A stretch of DNA of 64,000 bases, taken from NCBI GenBank assembly GCA_964558715.1, contig CAZLFD010000001.1:24564-88563 (forward strand). Direction: 5' to 3'. Source of the stretch: JBGSOV01 sp964558715 (GTDB lineage Bacteria > Patescibacteriota > Gracilibacteria > CAIRYL01 > GCA-016699755). A program made the translations under genes and the position numbers. Of this stretch, positions 51,101 to 58,543 are shown piece by piece; positions within the stretch are counted from its first letter, which is position 1; each line of letters opens with the position of its first letter. The notes beneath the pieces were generated by a model. The model saw nothing but the letters and a program-made list of their open reading frames with translations. It ran no database searches and was not told where the DNA came from.

Positions 51101-53069
51101 GCGCTCTAATACGGATGACTTTAGCGACACCTCTGCATATGTCGGTGAAGCCGGCCAGGCAATTCCGTTTGGCTCTTGGTTTGCCCTCTATTGGCAGGGG
51201 AACTACGTAACTGACCCAGATGCGATTCTCGCCGGTTACGATGACGTTCCTGGTATTGCTGTTGAACGTAATGAAGGAGCAGTACGCACAGTTCTTTCGA
51301 GTGACAATGGCACCCGCAACTTCGACGGAGCATTGGAATTCTGGAACAATTCGTACACTACTGGTGTCACGACCTTGCCGACCAGCAACTATAGTGACTA
51401 CTACTACCTGCTCGAGCCAAATGACATTCTTAGTCTCTCGTTCAACAAGTCTGAAATGGACCTAACCGTAACAGGAGGGAAAGACGCTGTTTGGCACGAA
51501 TATGCACCACTTCCGGTTTGTGAGTCCGATGATGGTGGTGATAACAATGGTGGAGGCGGTAACGGTGGTGGTGATGGAGGCGACGGTGGCAGCTGTGATG
51601 CCTCGACGACTATCGATACTCTCCTTGCCGAAGGTAATGGCGACACAGTAGTGTTCACTACGGTTCAAGATCCTGCTGTCGAAGTCGAGATCCCAACGGA
51701 AGTAGATGTTCTCTCAGGGCCTCTTCCTTCAGACGGATCAGCTCTTATCAAGTACAGCAAAAACGGTGAAACACCTGTCGTTTGTGAATATGTTGCTCTT
51801 ACAGGAGACGAGACGTTTGCCTTTGAGGCTTGTTATGATGACCCATTCAATGAGGGTATTGTAACGTTCGCTATCGGCACTACACCAAACGACTTCGGCC
51901 CTGGCCTTGCCAACCCGACTATTGAAACCCAGTCTGTAACTTTAGATATCAGCGGATCGTATACAGGTGCGGATGTACAGGTACAGACGACTGTTACCAC
52001 CCCTGGTGATTGCCCAGAACCGACTCCAACCGACTCCCCCACTCCCACGCCAACCACTTCGGAGTCTCCTACCCCTACTCCAACTACATCTGAATCACCA
52101 ACTCCGACTCCGACCGAGTCAGAGCCTCCTACCCCTACTCCAACTGACGCTGCTGCTACCGCCTCATCCGGAGGTGGGGGTGGAGGAGGCGGTGGAAGCC
52201 GTGCTTTCTGTGAAAACCCACCTGTCTTGTCGGCCATTACACCGATTAAGAACGGAACCTATAACACCCTGCCAAACATTTCTTTCAACGTAACGGATGA
52301 TGCCGACATGGAAGGAATCAGTGTCAAAGTCGATGGCCAGGCTGTTGAAGCAACGGTTACTGAAGGTGACGGTATCTACGAAGTCACCGCCGATACTTCG
52401 ACTGTCGATGTCGAAAACGGTACGATAACGGTTAGCATCAAAGCCGATGCCGATCGCCCACTCTGTTGGAAGCATGCTAGCTACTCGATTACGATCGATG
52501 CTGATGCAAGCAATACCGACGACGGAAGCAGCTACGAAGAATCTGACTTTGAAAGCGGCCCAGAAGGAAGCCTCTTTTCAGATGAAGAAGACTATCTTGG
52601 TGCCTTGGCTGACCGCGGTATTTTAAACAGCGATGGCGATTCTGAGACCGAACTGAATCGTGCCACTGCTGCGCAGATTATTGTTGGCGTGTTAGGCCTT
52701 GTTGCTGAAGAAGTCACCGGGAATCCGTTTCCGGATGTTCAGGTTAGCGCTTGGCATGCTCCATTCATCGCTGTGCTAAAAGAAGCCGGTATCTTAAGCG
52801 GTTATGGTGACGGTCTTTTCCGCCCGATGAACACGATAACTCGTGCCGAAGCGTACAAGATCCTCTACCTGGCATCTGATAAACCGCTCAGCTCTGGTTC
52901 CGCAAGCTGTGTCGATCTCGAGACCGGTGCCTGGTACCTGCCATACATGCAGGCGGCATTCCAAGATGATGTGATCATCGGTGGTACCGAAATCATTTGT
53001 GGCCCGCATAAGGTGATTACGCAAGGCGAGTTCGCTGAGCTTATCATCCGCTTCTTTGGCCTTGAATAA
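45174..53069 (+). CDS. Giant secreted surface protein: lectin-like domain, GEVED and Cys-rich repeats, SLH anchor
   Basis: 2631 residues from the ATG at 45174, chosen over 45114 because it starts a clean signal peptide (MKHWCRSSVSLVATFALVLN). Order: acidic Thr/Pro region (30-115); lectin-like beta domain (~120-340); GEVED domain 1 (~460-635); SdrD-B-like domain with TRTDANGYYEIPVEAGEY (~640-905). Then come three units of a GEVED domain plus a Cys-rich module (~910-1320, 1320-1726, 1728-2116). Then Gly-rich and PTP linkers, an Ig-like domain (~2353-2446) and SLH modules (~2463-2631) for wall attachment. GEVED signatures are DGEVEDY and WIDFNDDGDWED. It is strongly acidic. It is probably an S-layer or adhesion protein. 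Confidence 0.9.
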   Translation: MKHWCRSSVSLVATFALVLNALVLPISAVAQGITSDQIVTDVEITAEPVTETEVSPTETDPTPTPEAEESTLSEEEDSSESEASESSGGGISSDAVETEETSDIRPPAAPGGVSADAVANPYFNGFETDTTDWNDYLGSTITRVASGYNGVTSADGDYHAVLGLGDLIDSGTYAGQRIGPFTRWGGYEDTWPTGGYITELDIYLDMSESDGATAKNIDYSSAISTPAGNHRRDFIFHIGTSTSQANEWAVNASNNAPNDPNYTGSAVIDATGWYTFRHSFLDNGSGILEVVMEVLDTSGNVLGTWTRTDPSDTIGTNVGGNRYGWIVTNDFDELAIDNSEKMSNPTENISPILECVAQVGDGKAVAFWGYENKNEFGVNIPVGPNNKMTGGGLTGQGQGQPSFFEYPAPNFPSQTRMGRTGFYPNNAFSVEFDNSSNLVWTLEAPNGTRKTATAGKDVDNCDWDYGDAPDEPVMAIREAAIITNYQTLKVNDGARHLPIDLKLGRNRDVESDGQPTVDADGDDVNPVEKDDEDGLISIDPLQQGDIAKLVVGVNGDGGFLNVWIDYNKDGDFDDNLEHVVVGEAVATGPETFYLQVPADAVLGDTYMRIRLSTTETLDSFGPAADGEVEDYKVEVTQPIIFGYKWFDADQDGFWDKDNTGNWDYDYDNYYDNDEEWPIDNWLIVAKNEADAPIWEAEVEANDGGLDDGEDSPILEDGKIYLIEAEGTFYSGYTGPTTLSAQDYYGPYLDVVADAEYLSNDDWNTYDNPTDLELQIDDQDVNWGSYNDAHLYKYVYEGEGKSINLSIYEEQYEWYQDNFGSLDVRIYDVTETSTRTDANGYYEIPVEAGEYQVVEELYGRWETTTPVNPSYCHLTTGDQDVRIQADAVMTLEDQYNLYNTECSFGNYQEPRDYGDAPEFDWGGYPTTEHNYGAYHVIDWGFHLGSTIDMENDGQPTVLADGDDNEYSDDEDGVIFTSPIIPNEFATVEVTASGSGLLDAWIDFNDDGDWEDAGEQIFVYEYIEYGINELTFFVPEDVAAGEAPYARFRFSTEGSDSPYGRAEDGEVEDYLVQIDEGTPYSYAPYCGDGLVNQEWEDCDPAANIIAADYNEPVCNNQCQFVDTLQCKDLALAKITIDEVKNWRGGNMDNDIYLGDATAKIPHNVWFPIYWNGYYFSDPDVETADYEDVPGLAVQRGVGDVRVVMHASHDPALQYNSAVDDESAKDIDDVDDSITAEVRKQGLPKEHANGVISFWNSYPTYLESDTYDNQIENYYDGTGFDEYRANNDEVFIDDILDEVIFHITANKYDDGFYVDFEETISCEDFGDAPASYPTLLNADPIKDGARHPIGSLTLGDFRDGEYDGQPVPAGAGDDLNGLLEFEGNPVQDEDGVEFVGGNTISANTSKEIKVNIEGYHGRLDAWVDFNGDGDWSNPDGTDDVGEKIFHSYLLEPGTTELSFHVPWYVQPGETYARFRISTEGGLFPYGPAYDGEVEDYQLIADRPFGYCGDGEVNQIWEECEPGNQVDMSALGYQPYCNEKCQYEDDNQCKDLVLARVNIENGRNWGGGDMSQNIFLGSDQNVMPRGKWFAISYLGHLITDPDMTSAGYEDVPGLAVERDQGRVRVLLAGKGYGDHTSAAAAEDAGWYSDYKEHAHGHLEFWGTVPTATYSDDYSYNNELEGDYNDGSGFGQYDPYDDELTIGGTESEFYLTVKYDDDGVWTEYDESIFPICKDFGDAPEEKYGHHVNAVSSEGTPYVFQGTGPSGYPTTIANGGASHIVSPLTMGYNIDGEFDGQPNKFAAGDDDNGHPDDEDGVYFKDDNLTLVAYNGWNEDVATKKIDITSTDFAYVDGWVDFNRDGDWDDYGEQILGSEPVVPGSNWFEFDTPWYAEPGESFARFRISYTGGLSPYDHAYEGEVEDYIVYIERQAGYCGDGELNQAWEQCEPGGESIFGSQDYYGACNEYCQYTDDYACNDLVLATVRSNTDDFSDTSAYVGEAGQAIPFGSWFALYWQGNYVTDPDAILAGYDDVPGIAVERNEGAVRTVLSSDNGTRNFDGALEFWNNSYTTGVTTLPTSNYSDYYYLLEPNDILSLSFNKSEMDLTVTGGKDAVWHEYAPLPVCESDDGGDNNGGGGNGGGDGGDGGSCDASTTIDTLLAEGNGDTVVFTTVQDPAVEVEIPTEVDVLSGPLPSDGSALIKYSKNGETPVVCEYVALTGDETFAFEACYDDPFNEGIVTFAIGTTPNDFGPGLANPTIETQSVTLDISGSYTGADVQVQTTVTTPGDCPEPTPTDSPTPTPTTSESPTPTPTTSESPTPTPTESEPPTPTPTDAAATASSGGGGGGGGGSRAFCENPPVLSAITPIKNGTYNTLPNISFNVTDDADMEGISVKVDGQAVEATVTEGDGIYEVTADTSTVDVENGTITVSIKADADRPLCWKHASYSITIDADASNTDDGSSYEESDFESGPEGSLFSDEEDYLGALADRGILNSDGDSETELNRATAAQIIVGVLGLVAEEVTGNPFPDVQVSAWHAPFIAVLKEAGILSGYGDGLFRPMNTITRAEAYKILYLASDKPLSSGSASCVDLETGAWYLPYMQAAFQDDVIIGGTEIICGPHKVITQGEFAELIIRFFGLE

Positions 53070-53100
53070 GCCACTAAGTTGAGTATTCCCTTTACAAAAA

Positions 53101-53128
53101 CCCCTCCCGATTTCGGGAGGGGTTTTTT
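53101..53128 (+). terminator. Strong intrinsic terminator of the giant surface-protein gene
   Basis: Perfect 9-bp stem CCCCTCCCG / CGGGAGGGG with loop ATTT, then six T. It begins 31 bp after the stop codon. Preceded by five A, so it may also work on the minus strand. Confidence 0.92.
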
Positions 53129-53240
53129 AGTTGAGAGATACGAAAACCACCGCTCCGAAAACAGGTTCCGTTTCTTACAAAAAAACTGTATAATCAGGAG
53201 ATAATATATACATCAAAACATCACGGTTTTTCTGAATATT

Positions 53241-55400
53241 TTGCGGCCATTTGTATTTAGAGCAATGCTCGCCGGATTGGCAATGCTAGCATTTGCACAT
53301 ACTGCCGCAGCTCAGCAAGTTTCCGAAGATACAAGAAGAATACCAACGGAAGCGCGCTATCAAATGACGGCTCGCTATGATGAAAGTATGCTTCCGCTTC
53401 TGGCTGATGGAAAACAACAACTGACCTTTCGCGTAAAGATCATCGATACCCAAGAGAAACTCATCAAGCAGTTAGAATTTATCGTACGCGGTGCAAACAC
53501 CGAGACTACGGGAACGATTAGCGTAGAGAAATTACGCACCGAATATTTAGTGACCTACACCACACCCGATATAACAGCCACCGACACAGAAGAGACTGTC
53601 AATAATCTCATCGCCTATTATCGCGACGATAAAGACCAACGTCGCTACAAAGAAATCCCGATTCCGCTTGAAAACAACAGTATTGTCACTGTGCACAAAC
53701 CTGGATTTCGGGAAGAAAAATTACCCATTCATTTTACCGGGCCCTTCGTGCATGTGAAAGTAAATACCGTAACACCAGATGGAGAGATATTACCGGTCAG
53801 AGGTGCAGAAATCGCAGGAAACATCATCCCCGATGCTCTCTCGACCAATGAGAATGGTATCGCCGAAATAGTCTCCCCTTCGGAGGTCTTAGACAACAAG
53901 GTACAAGAGTTTTCGATACTCCTCACCCTCGAAGATGATCTTACGAACGTGCAGCGTAAAACACTGCGCAGCTTTCAAGTCGCCGCAGGTAAGGAGTTTG
54001 GAGTGAGTAATGTCACCATCGAGGATTTCTTACAAAACCTATCTCGTCATCTTGCGCACGCAAAAAGCACAGATGCCGGTGAACGACTGATTGCCGGCTT
54101 ATATCGGCTGCACAACGTAACGTATCTCATCAATCGTGGTTCAAACACGGCTTGGTTTACAGCGCGTAATATTGGCAAGGCTACCCGCAATCAGCTCTGG
54201 TCAACCCTCGACCTGCATGATAATATTACTCTGCTTACCGAGAATATACGCGATGATCTCAGCGCCAAAACGAGTGATCAAAATGAAACGCAAGAGTATA
54301 ACCATCAAGAACTGAATCGTTTGCTCGAAGCCTATCCGGCGCATTTTGTCGAACTTGCCAGCAGTGTTTCTGGTATTACCATTGGGCTCCATACCCCCGA
54401 GCTGAATGAGGGCATTATCAATGGGCTTTTCCATAAGATTATCGAGCTTGTTTCTACCAAAGATATAAGTGGTAAAGCGTGGGGAGCGAGTTGGTTTGAA
54501 AAGGATGTGGTCAACTATTTTCGTGAACAGAATCGAGATTTTGTCGCAGACATTTACAGCATTGTCGCAGAAATGATCAATCAACAGTCGTTTAGCAAAG
54601 AATTCGACACCGAAGCACTTGCATTGCAGCAAGAGCGCTTTCAGACAAACACCGATCGAATACTTGCGGAGGGGAGGCTTGAAATCGAGCAACTGATCGA
54701 AGCAGAACAACTGGAGCGGCACTTTTTACATACCAAAGCAGCGGGTGCAGGGCTTGCCTATAACTCTTTGGTCACCGCTACAGAAAAAACCTTGGCAGAG
54801 ATCAGTGCAGCATATATCGAAGATGATAGCTTGGCAAAATGGCTTTCTCTTTATCAGATTGCACTCGACGAAACGAAAGATGCTGTAAACGAAGCAGTCG
54901 GTTTCGCCAAAAAGAGTGCTACGGTTACTCCGTTTATTATTCCTTTGGTATTTGCCGAGGGCCCGCTGTACTCACATTCGCATGATCCGACTATGGAAAA
55001 AGTGAGTCAATACCAGCTTGCGATAACGCAATCGATACTCTACGAACAATTACGCGATATCGGCCGCTTACTGGTGCAATTAAATATTGACCGAGAAATC
55101 GTGCAACTCACGCTGAATGAAGTAGAGAAAAAGTTGCTCGATACACAATTAAGAACAGGTAGCTTAGCCAGTACGGTTCCACAAGAATTCCGAAAATATG
55201 AAGGGGGCTTTGTTTCCGGAACAATGCAAAACATACCGCTTCCGCGCGTGATCACTTTTGCTCTGCTTGTCATCATCGGCATGACCTATTTGATCTATAC
55301 ACTCTTGCAAACCGAAAAACAGCAACCACCACCTATGCGACCGCGTGCACCAGAGAACATTTCGGGGAAAGCTTTTTCCGATACGATTTCGGTCGATTAG
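53241..55400 (+). CDS. Secreted, C-terminally membrane-anchored protein of unknown function
   Basis: 719 residues. A TTG start at 53241 gives a good signal peptide (MRPFVFRAMLAGLAMLAFAH, cleaved after TAAA); an ATG at 53265 is the alternative. Residues ~30-230 are beta-rich, Ig/transthyretin-like (PIHFTGPFVHVKVNTVTPDG). Residues ~250-640 are long helices. A single membrane helix lies near 675-695 (ITFALLVIIGMTYLIYTLL), with a Pro-rich tail. A promoter TTCCGT-N17-TATAAT ends at 53193. It follows the giant surface protein and may help anchor or export it, which is inference. No family recognised. Confidence 0.7.
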   Translation: MRPFVFRAMLAGLAMLAFAHTAAAQQVSEDTRRIPTEARYQMTARYDESMLPLLADGKQQLTFRVKIIDTQEKLIKQLEFIVRGANTETTGTISVEKLRTEYLVTYTTPDITATDTEETVNNLIAYYRDDKDQRRYKEIPIPLENNSIVTVHKPGFREEKLPIHFTGPFVHVKVNTVTPDGEILPVRGAEIAGNIIPDALSTNENGIAEIVSPSEVLDNKVQEFSILLTLEDDLTNVQRKTLRSFQVAAGKEFGVSNVTIEDFLQNLSRHLAHAKSTDAGERLIAGLYRLHNVTYLINRGSNTAWFTARNIGKATRNQLWSTLDLHDNITLLTENIRDDLSAKTSDQNETQEYNHQELNRLLEAYPAHFVELASSVSGITIGLHTPELNEGIINGLFHKIIELVSTKDISGKAWGASWFEKDVVNYFREQNRDFVADIYSIVAEMINQQSFSKEFDTEALALQQERFQTNTDRILAEGRLEIEQLIEAEQLERHFLHTKAAGAGLAYNSLVTATEKTLAEISAAYIEDDSLAKWLSLYQIALDETKDAVNEAVGFAKKSATVTPFIIPLVFAEGPLYSHSHDPTMEKVSQYQLAITQSILYEQLRDIGRLLVQLNIDREIVQLTLNEVEKKLLDTQLRTGSLASTVPQEFRKYEGGFVSGTMQNIPLPRVITFALLVIIGMTYLIYTLLQTEKQQPPPMRPRAPENISGKAFSDTISVD

Positions 55401-55403
55401 GCT

Positions 55404-56279
55404 TTAGGCAGCTTCGAAGACATCGATAAAGTGCTCGTACCAATCGGCGATCTCTTGGATGGCTTCGGCTTCGGTGATTTCTTCGGCATAGAGCTTCTTG
55501 AGTGCCTCGGCAAAAATTGTTCTCCCTACCGCAAAACCAGTCACGCCATGAGATTGTGCTCCTGCTCGCAGCCAATCAGCGACTTTTTCGGCGCTTTCTC
55601 CACGCCCCAAGATGATGATTTCGGTGTTCGGCTTTCCGCCATTAAACACTGCTTGCGAGCAGATATCCATTGCTTCTTTTGTTTCGGTGCCCTCGATTTT
55701 CCAGACATCGGGATGCACACCAGCATTATGGAATTCTTCAACTGCCTCGGCAAACCGCTTTGGTCGCAATTCCACATCAAAACGTTTTTTATCACCATCG
55801 ACAGAAGCCAAATCGGCATCAGATGGAAACACGAGCGGCTCCAGAAGGAAGTGATATCCCTCGTCGGCGCAAAAACGGGCCAACTCGGCTAGGCGCTGAT
55901 TTTGCACACTGTTGTCATTTTCGCCCGTCACGCGGACGAGTGCTTTGGCGTAATATGGCTGAATGTTGCGGATGTGATCCTTCCAGTCTTCATATTCAAA
56001 ATCGAATTCGCTCTGCCCAGAGCGCTCGATCGAGAGCGCATTACGCACCTCCATGCGGCTGGCTTCACGATGGATCTCTTCGCCGAATTCTTCATCGACA
56101 AGGATACCCAGATTCTCGACTCCGCGCTTATCGGCTACGGTTTTAAAGCCGTCAAAAATCACACCCTTATAATGAATCAAAACTTCACGCTCGGCGTTAC
56201 TGAGTGGGTTACGGTGCCCAAGAATCATTTTTTGAAACGATCCACGATGATCGAAGGGGAGCATATATAAAGCGGCCAT
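55404..56279 (-). CDS. DUF2090 (IolC/IolJ-type) aldolase-like protein
   Basis: Start chosen at the ATG at 56279 (MAALYMLPFDHRGSFQKMIL), giving 291 residues; a longer frame overlaps coaE. The family is the DUF2090 domain, related to 2-deoxy-5-keto-gluconate-6-phosphate aldolase. Landmarks are YKGVIFDGFKTV, LVDEEFGEEI, FLLEPLVFPSDAD, DVWKIEGTET and IILGRGES. A TIM-barrel sugar-phosphate aldolase role is likely; its substrate is unknown. Last gene of a three-gene operon with coaE and the PH-domain gene. Confidence 0.75.
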   Translation of the reverse strand: MAALYMLPFDHRGSFQKMILGHRNPLSNAEREVLIHYKGVIFDGFKTVADKRGVENLGILVDEEFGEEIHREASRMEVRNALSIERSGQSEFDFEYEDWKDHIRNIQPYYAKALVRVTGENDNSVQNQRLAELARFCADEGYHFLLEPLVFPSDADLASVDGDKKRFDVELRPKRFAEAVEEFHNAGVHPDVWKIEGTETKEAMDICSQAVFNGGKPNTEIIILGRGESAEKVADWLRAGAQSHGVTGFAVGRTIFAEALKKLYAEEITEAEAIQEIADWYEHFIDVFEAA

Positions 56280-56322
56280 GCGAAGATAAAAACAGAAAAG
56301 TTCAGTACAATTCTCACGCTTT

Positions 56323-56865
56323 TTACGAAGGAGAGCAAGGGTATTCACTTGCCTGTCGTTGCCAGATGGTAGCAAATGCTAACTCTGAAAGGTGCGGATT
56401 TCGCTTCTGCACCCGCTCCCAGGCGGTTCGCCGGTCAATATCGAGTGGAATGACAACATCGCACAATTCATCAAAATGAAAGGTAATTGGCAACGCTGCG
56501 ACCACAAGCAGGTTTTGATCAAGTGCGCGGGCATCTTTTACAGCAAGGCTAAGAGCGCTGCGCATGCGTGGGTGTACTATCTGCTCTAAGACATAAAGAT
56601 GCGCAAGATCGTAAAAAACGAATTCACTCAATTTTTTTCTGGAGAGCCTGTTTCTCTCGAAGACCGTGTCTCCGAAATGACGGTGGATTGCAGAGCAGAT
56701 TTCTGAATCTTCATAGAGACTATGCGCCAGTTCATCTACTTCGATGAGTTTGGCTTCTGAAAGTTCAAACACTTTTCCGTCGGATTCGTACTTCTCTGTT
56801 GCCACGATTTGCTTTGCAAACTCGGTCTTTCCTGCGGCGATCTTTCCCGAAATACCCAAAATCAT
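56323..56865 (-). CDS. coaE: Dephospho-CoA kinase (short form)
   Basis: 180 residues, about 20 short of the usual length. Walker A is GISGKIAAGKTEF; the substrate segment is EVDELAHSLYED; the lid region PRMRSALSLAVKDARA and LPITFHFDELCDVVIPLDID fit the family. The normal C-terminal AD.VI.N.G segment is missing: the frame ends RQASEYPCSPS. The loss may be natural or due to a late shift. Catalyses the last step of CoA synthesis. Starts as an ATGA overlap with the PH-domain gene. Confidence 0.8.
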   Translation of the reverse strand: MILGISGKIAAGKTEFAKQIVATEKYESDGKVFELSEAKLIEVDELAHSLYEDSEICSAIHRHFGDTVFERNRLSRKKLSEFVFYDLAHLYVLEQIVHPRMRSALSLAVKDARALDQNLLVVAALPITFHFDELCDVVIPLDIDRRTAWERVQKRNPHLSELAFATIWQRQASEYPCSPS

Positions 56866-57449
56866 GATTGTTTGATACGGATTCCGTGATCATCGACATG
56901 GCGTGAAACCATGTCTGAAAGTAGCGTCTGCAAAGCATCTGACTGCATAATCTTTTGCTCAGAGAGAAATTGATTACGCAATTCTGTAATACGCATAGAG
57001 ACAAGTCGTGGGCGGGCAATATTCCGAAGTGTTACCTGACCGCTGGTCGCCATACTGATCGAGGCATCTCCGTAGCGTAAAACCAGACCGACAAAACCTT
57101 TGATTTCGTAAGCGACCTCGCGCACTTCAGAATAAGGAATACGCGCCGTTAAACGATTAAAGAGCCCGCGCCATTCAATATCGATAACTGAGGTAGTGGT
57201 GGCAATCCAGACATCAAAATACCAATCGATAAAATGATAGAGGAACCAAAACCAAAAGACTGTAGACCAGGCGACCGCGCCCCAAAAGAAATCAGGGAAC
57301 ACAAACCACACAACCCAGGGGATGAGAAAACCAAAGACGGCGGTCTTCACACAAACGCGTACCAGTTCAATCCAATGTTTATGCGCGATAAAGAGGATTT
57401 CTTCGTCCGCTTCAAGATATTGCCGAAAGAGGAATCTGTCCAACATCAT
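56862..57449 (-). CDS. Membrane protein with bacterial PH domain (YdbS/bPH2-like)
   Basis: 195 residues. A short cytoplasmic N-terminus (LEADEEILFIAHKHWIELVR) leads to two membrane helices (~30-80, rich in Trp/Phe). The bPH2 domain follows (WIATTTSVIDIEWRGLFNRL, TARIPYSEVREVAYEIKG). Function of this family is unknown. First gene of the operon with coaE; divergent from lepB with 109 bp between. Confidence 0.8.
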   Translation of the reverse strand: MMLDRFLFRQYLEADEEILFIAHKHWIELVRVCVKTAVFGFLIPWVVWFVFPDFFWGAVAWSTVFWFWFLYHFIDWYFDVWIATTTSVIDIEWRGLFNRLTARIPYSEVREVAYEIKGFVGLVLRYGDASISMATSGQVTLRNIARPRLVSMRITELRNQFLSEQKIMQSDALQTLLSDMVSRHVDDHGIRIKQS

Positions 57450-57558
57450 GTTGGTGAAATTGTTTCAAAGTCAGCAGAAAAACTCAACTTTTCCGTGCAG
57501 ATGTATCTTGCTTCTTGCTAGAAAAAATAGCAGAATACACCAAGCTGTTTTTAGCACT

Positions 57559-58542
57559 GTGAGTACAGATGACGAAGGAAAATCAGAAGAAGAGTTGCGC
57601 CGCGAGCGCATGCAAAAGCAATTTTTTTCTGGTGCTTTGTCTTCTTCATCCGAGAATGAAGAGCAAACAGAAACAGCAGCTAAAGACGATTCTGAAGAAG
57701 AAGACGAGAGGTTAGAACCAGAGCCTCGACCAGAAACTACACCTCCGGTAGCGCCCAAGCCAGAGCCACCCAAAGAGAAAGAAGAGGAAGAATTAGAATG
57801 GGTGACCGATAAAAAGCACCACAGCAAACTCGTCTCTTTCTTACTGCTGCTTTTAAATCTGCTCGTTATTGCTGCTGTCGTTGTTTTGATCAGAACATTT
57901 GTCGTCTCACCCTTCGCCGTTGTGGGGCATTCTATGGATGAGAATTTTACTGACGGCGAATTGATTTTGGTGGATAAATTAAGCTATCGATTGAGTGGCC
58001 CACAACGCGGTGATGTAGTTGTTTTTCACCCTCCGGTCGATAGTCATACCGTTGAGAACGGTTGGTTATGTACTCTCAAGAAAGCCATGACGAACCCCTT
58101 GCCGTTTGACTTTGGCGATGTTTGTCGTTCTCAGCAGTATTATGTCAAACGAGTCATTGGTATTCCTGGCGACAAAGTCCGCATTCAAAATGGTAAGGTG
58201 TATATTACTCCGCAAGATGGAGAAGAATTACGGGTGCGCACCGATTTTCTGACCGAAGATAATCGTGACACCACTTGTTTTGCCCAAAATTGTAACAGCG
58301 AACTTGATATCCGCGGCTCGATTGTGGATGTGCAAGAGGATACCGTGTACGTATTAGGCGACAATCGCACCGGCAGTTCTGATTCACGCGCCTGGAAAAT
58401 CGCCGGTGTACCGGCGCCGTTTGTTTCAAACGATCAAATAGCAGGAAAAGTCCGCGCGGTTTTTTATCCTATAACCGGCATTCGCGGCGTAAGCGGATTG
58501 GATATTTTAGAAAAACCCAAGCGTGGATTACTGAACAATTAG
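57559..58542 (+). CDS. lepB: Signal peptidase I with long acidic cytoplasmic N-terminus
   Basis: GTG start at 57559 gives 327 residues; an upstream open frame overlaps the opposite-strand PH gene and is rejected. Residues 1-92 are Glu/Ser/Pro-rich (ETTPPVAPKPEPPKEKEEEE near the end). One membrane helix follows (~96-115). Catalytic Ser124 is in VVGHSMDENF and Lys197 in YYVKRVIGIPGD; box E is LGDNRTGSSDSR. It removes signal peptides from the many secreted proteins seen here. Ends two bases from the convergent ABC transporter gene. Confidence 0.92.
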   Translation: MSTDDEGKSEEELRRERMQKQFFSGALSSSSENEEQTETAAKDDSEEEDERLEPEPRPETTPPVAPKPEPPKEKEEEELEWVTDKKHHSKLVSFLLLLLNLLVIAAVVVLIRTFVVSPFAVVGHSMDENFTDGELILVDKLSYRLSGPQRGDVVVFHPPVDSHTVENGWLCTLKKAMTNPLPFDFGDVCRSQQYYVKRVIGIPGDKVRIQNGKVYITPQDGEELRVRTDFLTEDNRDTTCFAQNCNSELDIRGSIVDVQEDTVYVLGDNRTGSSDSRAWKIAGVPAPFVSNDQIAGKVRAVFYPITGIRGVSGLDILEKPKRGLLNN

Positions 58543-58543
58543 C

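Noticed and set aside
57322..57558. N-terminal extension of lepB from an ATG at 57322.
   Set aside because: It runs opposite the PH-domain gene and reads as its shadow; the GTG at 57559 lies after the divergent intergenic region.
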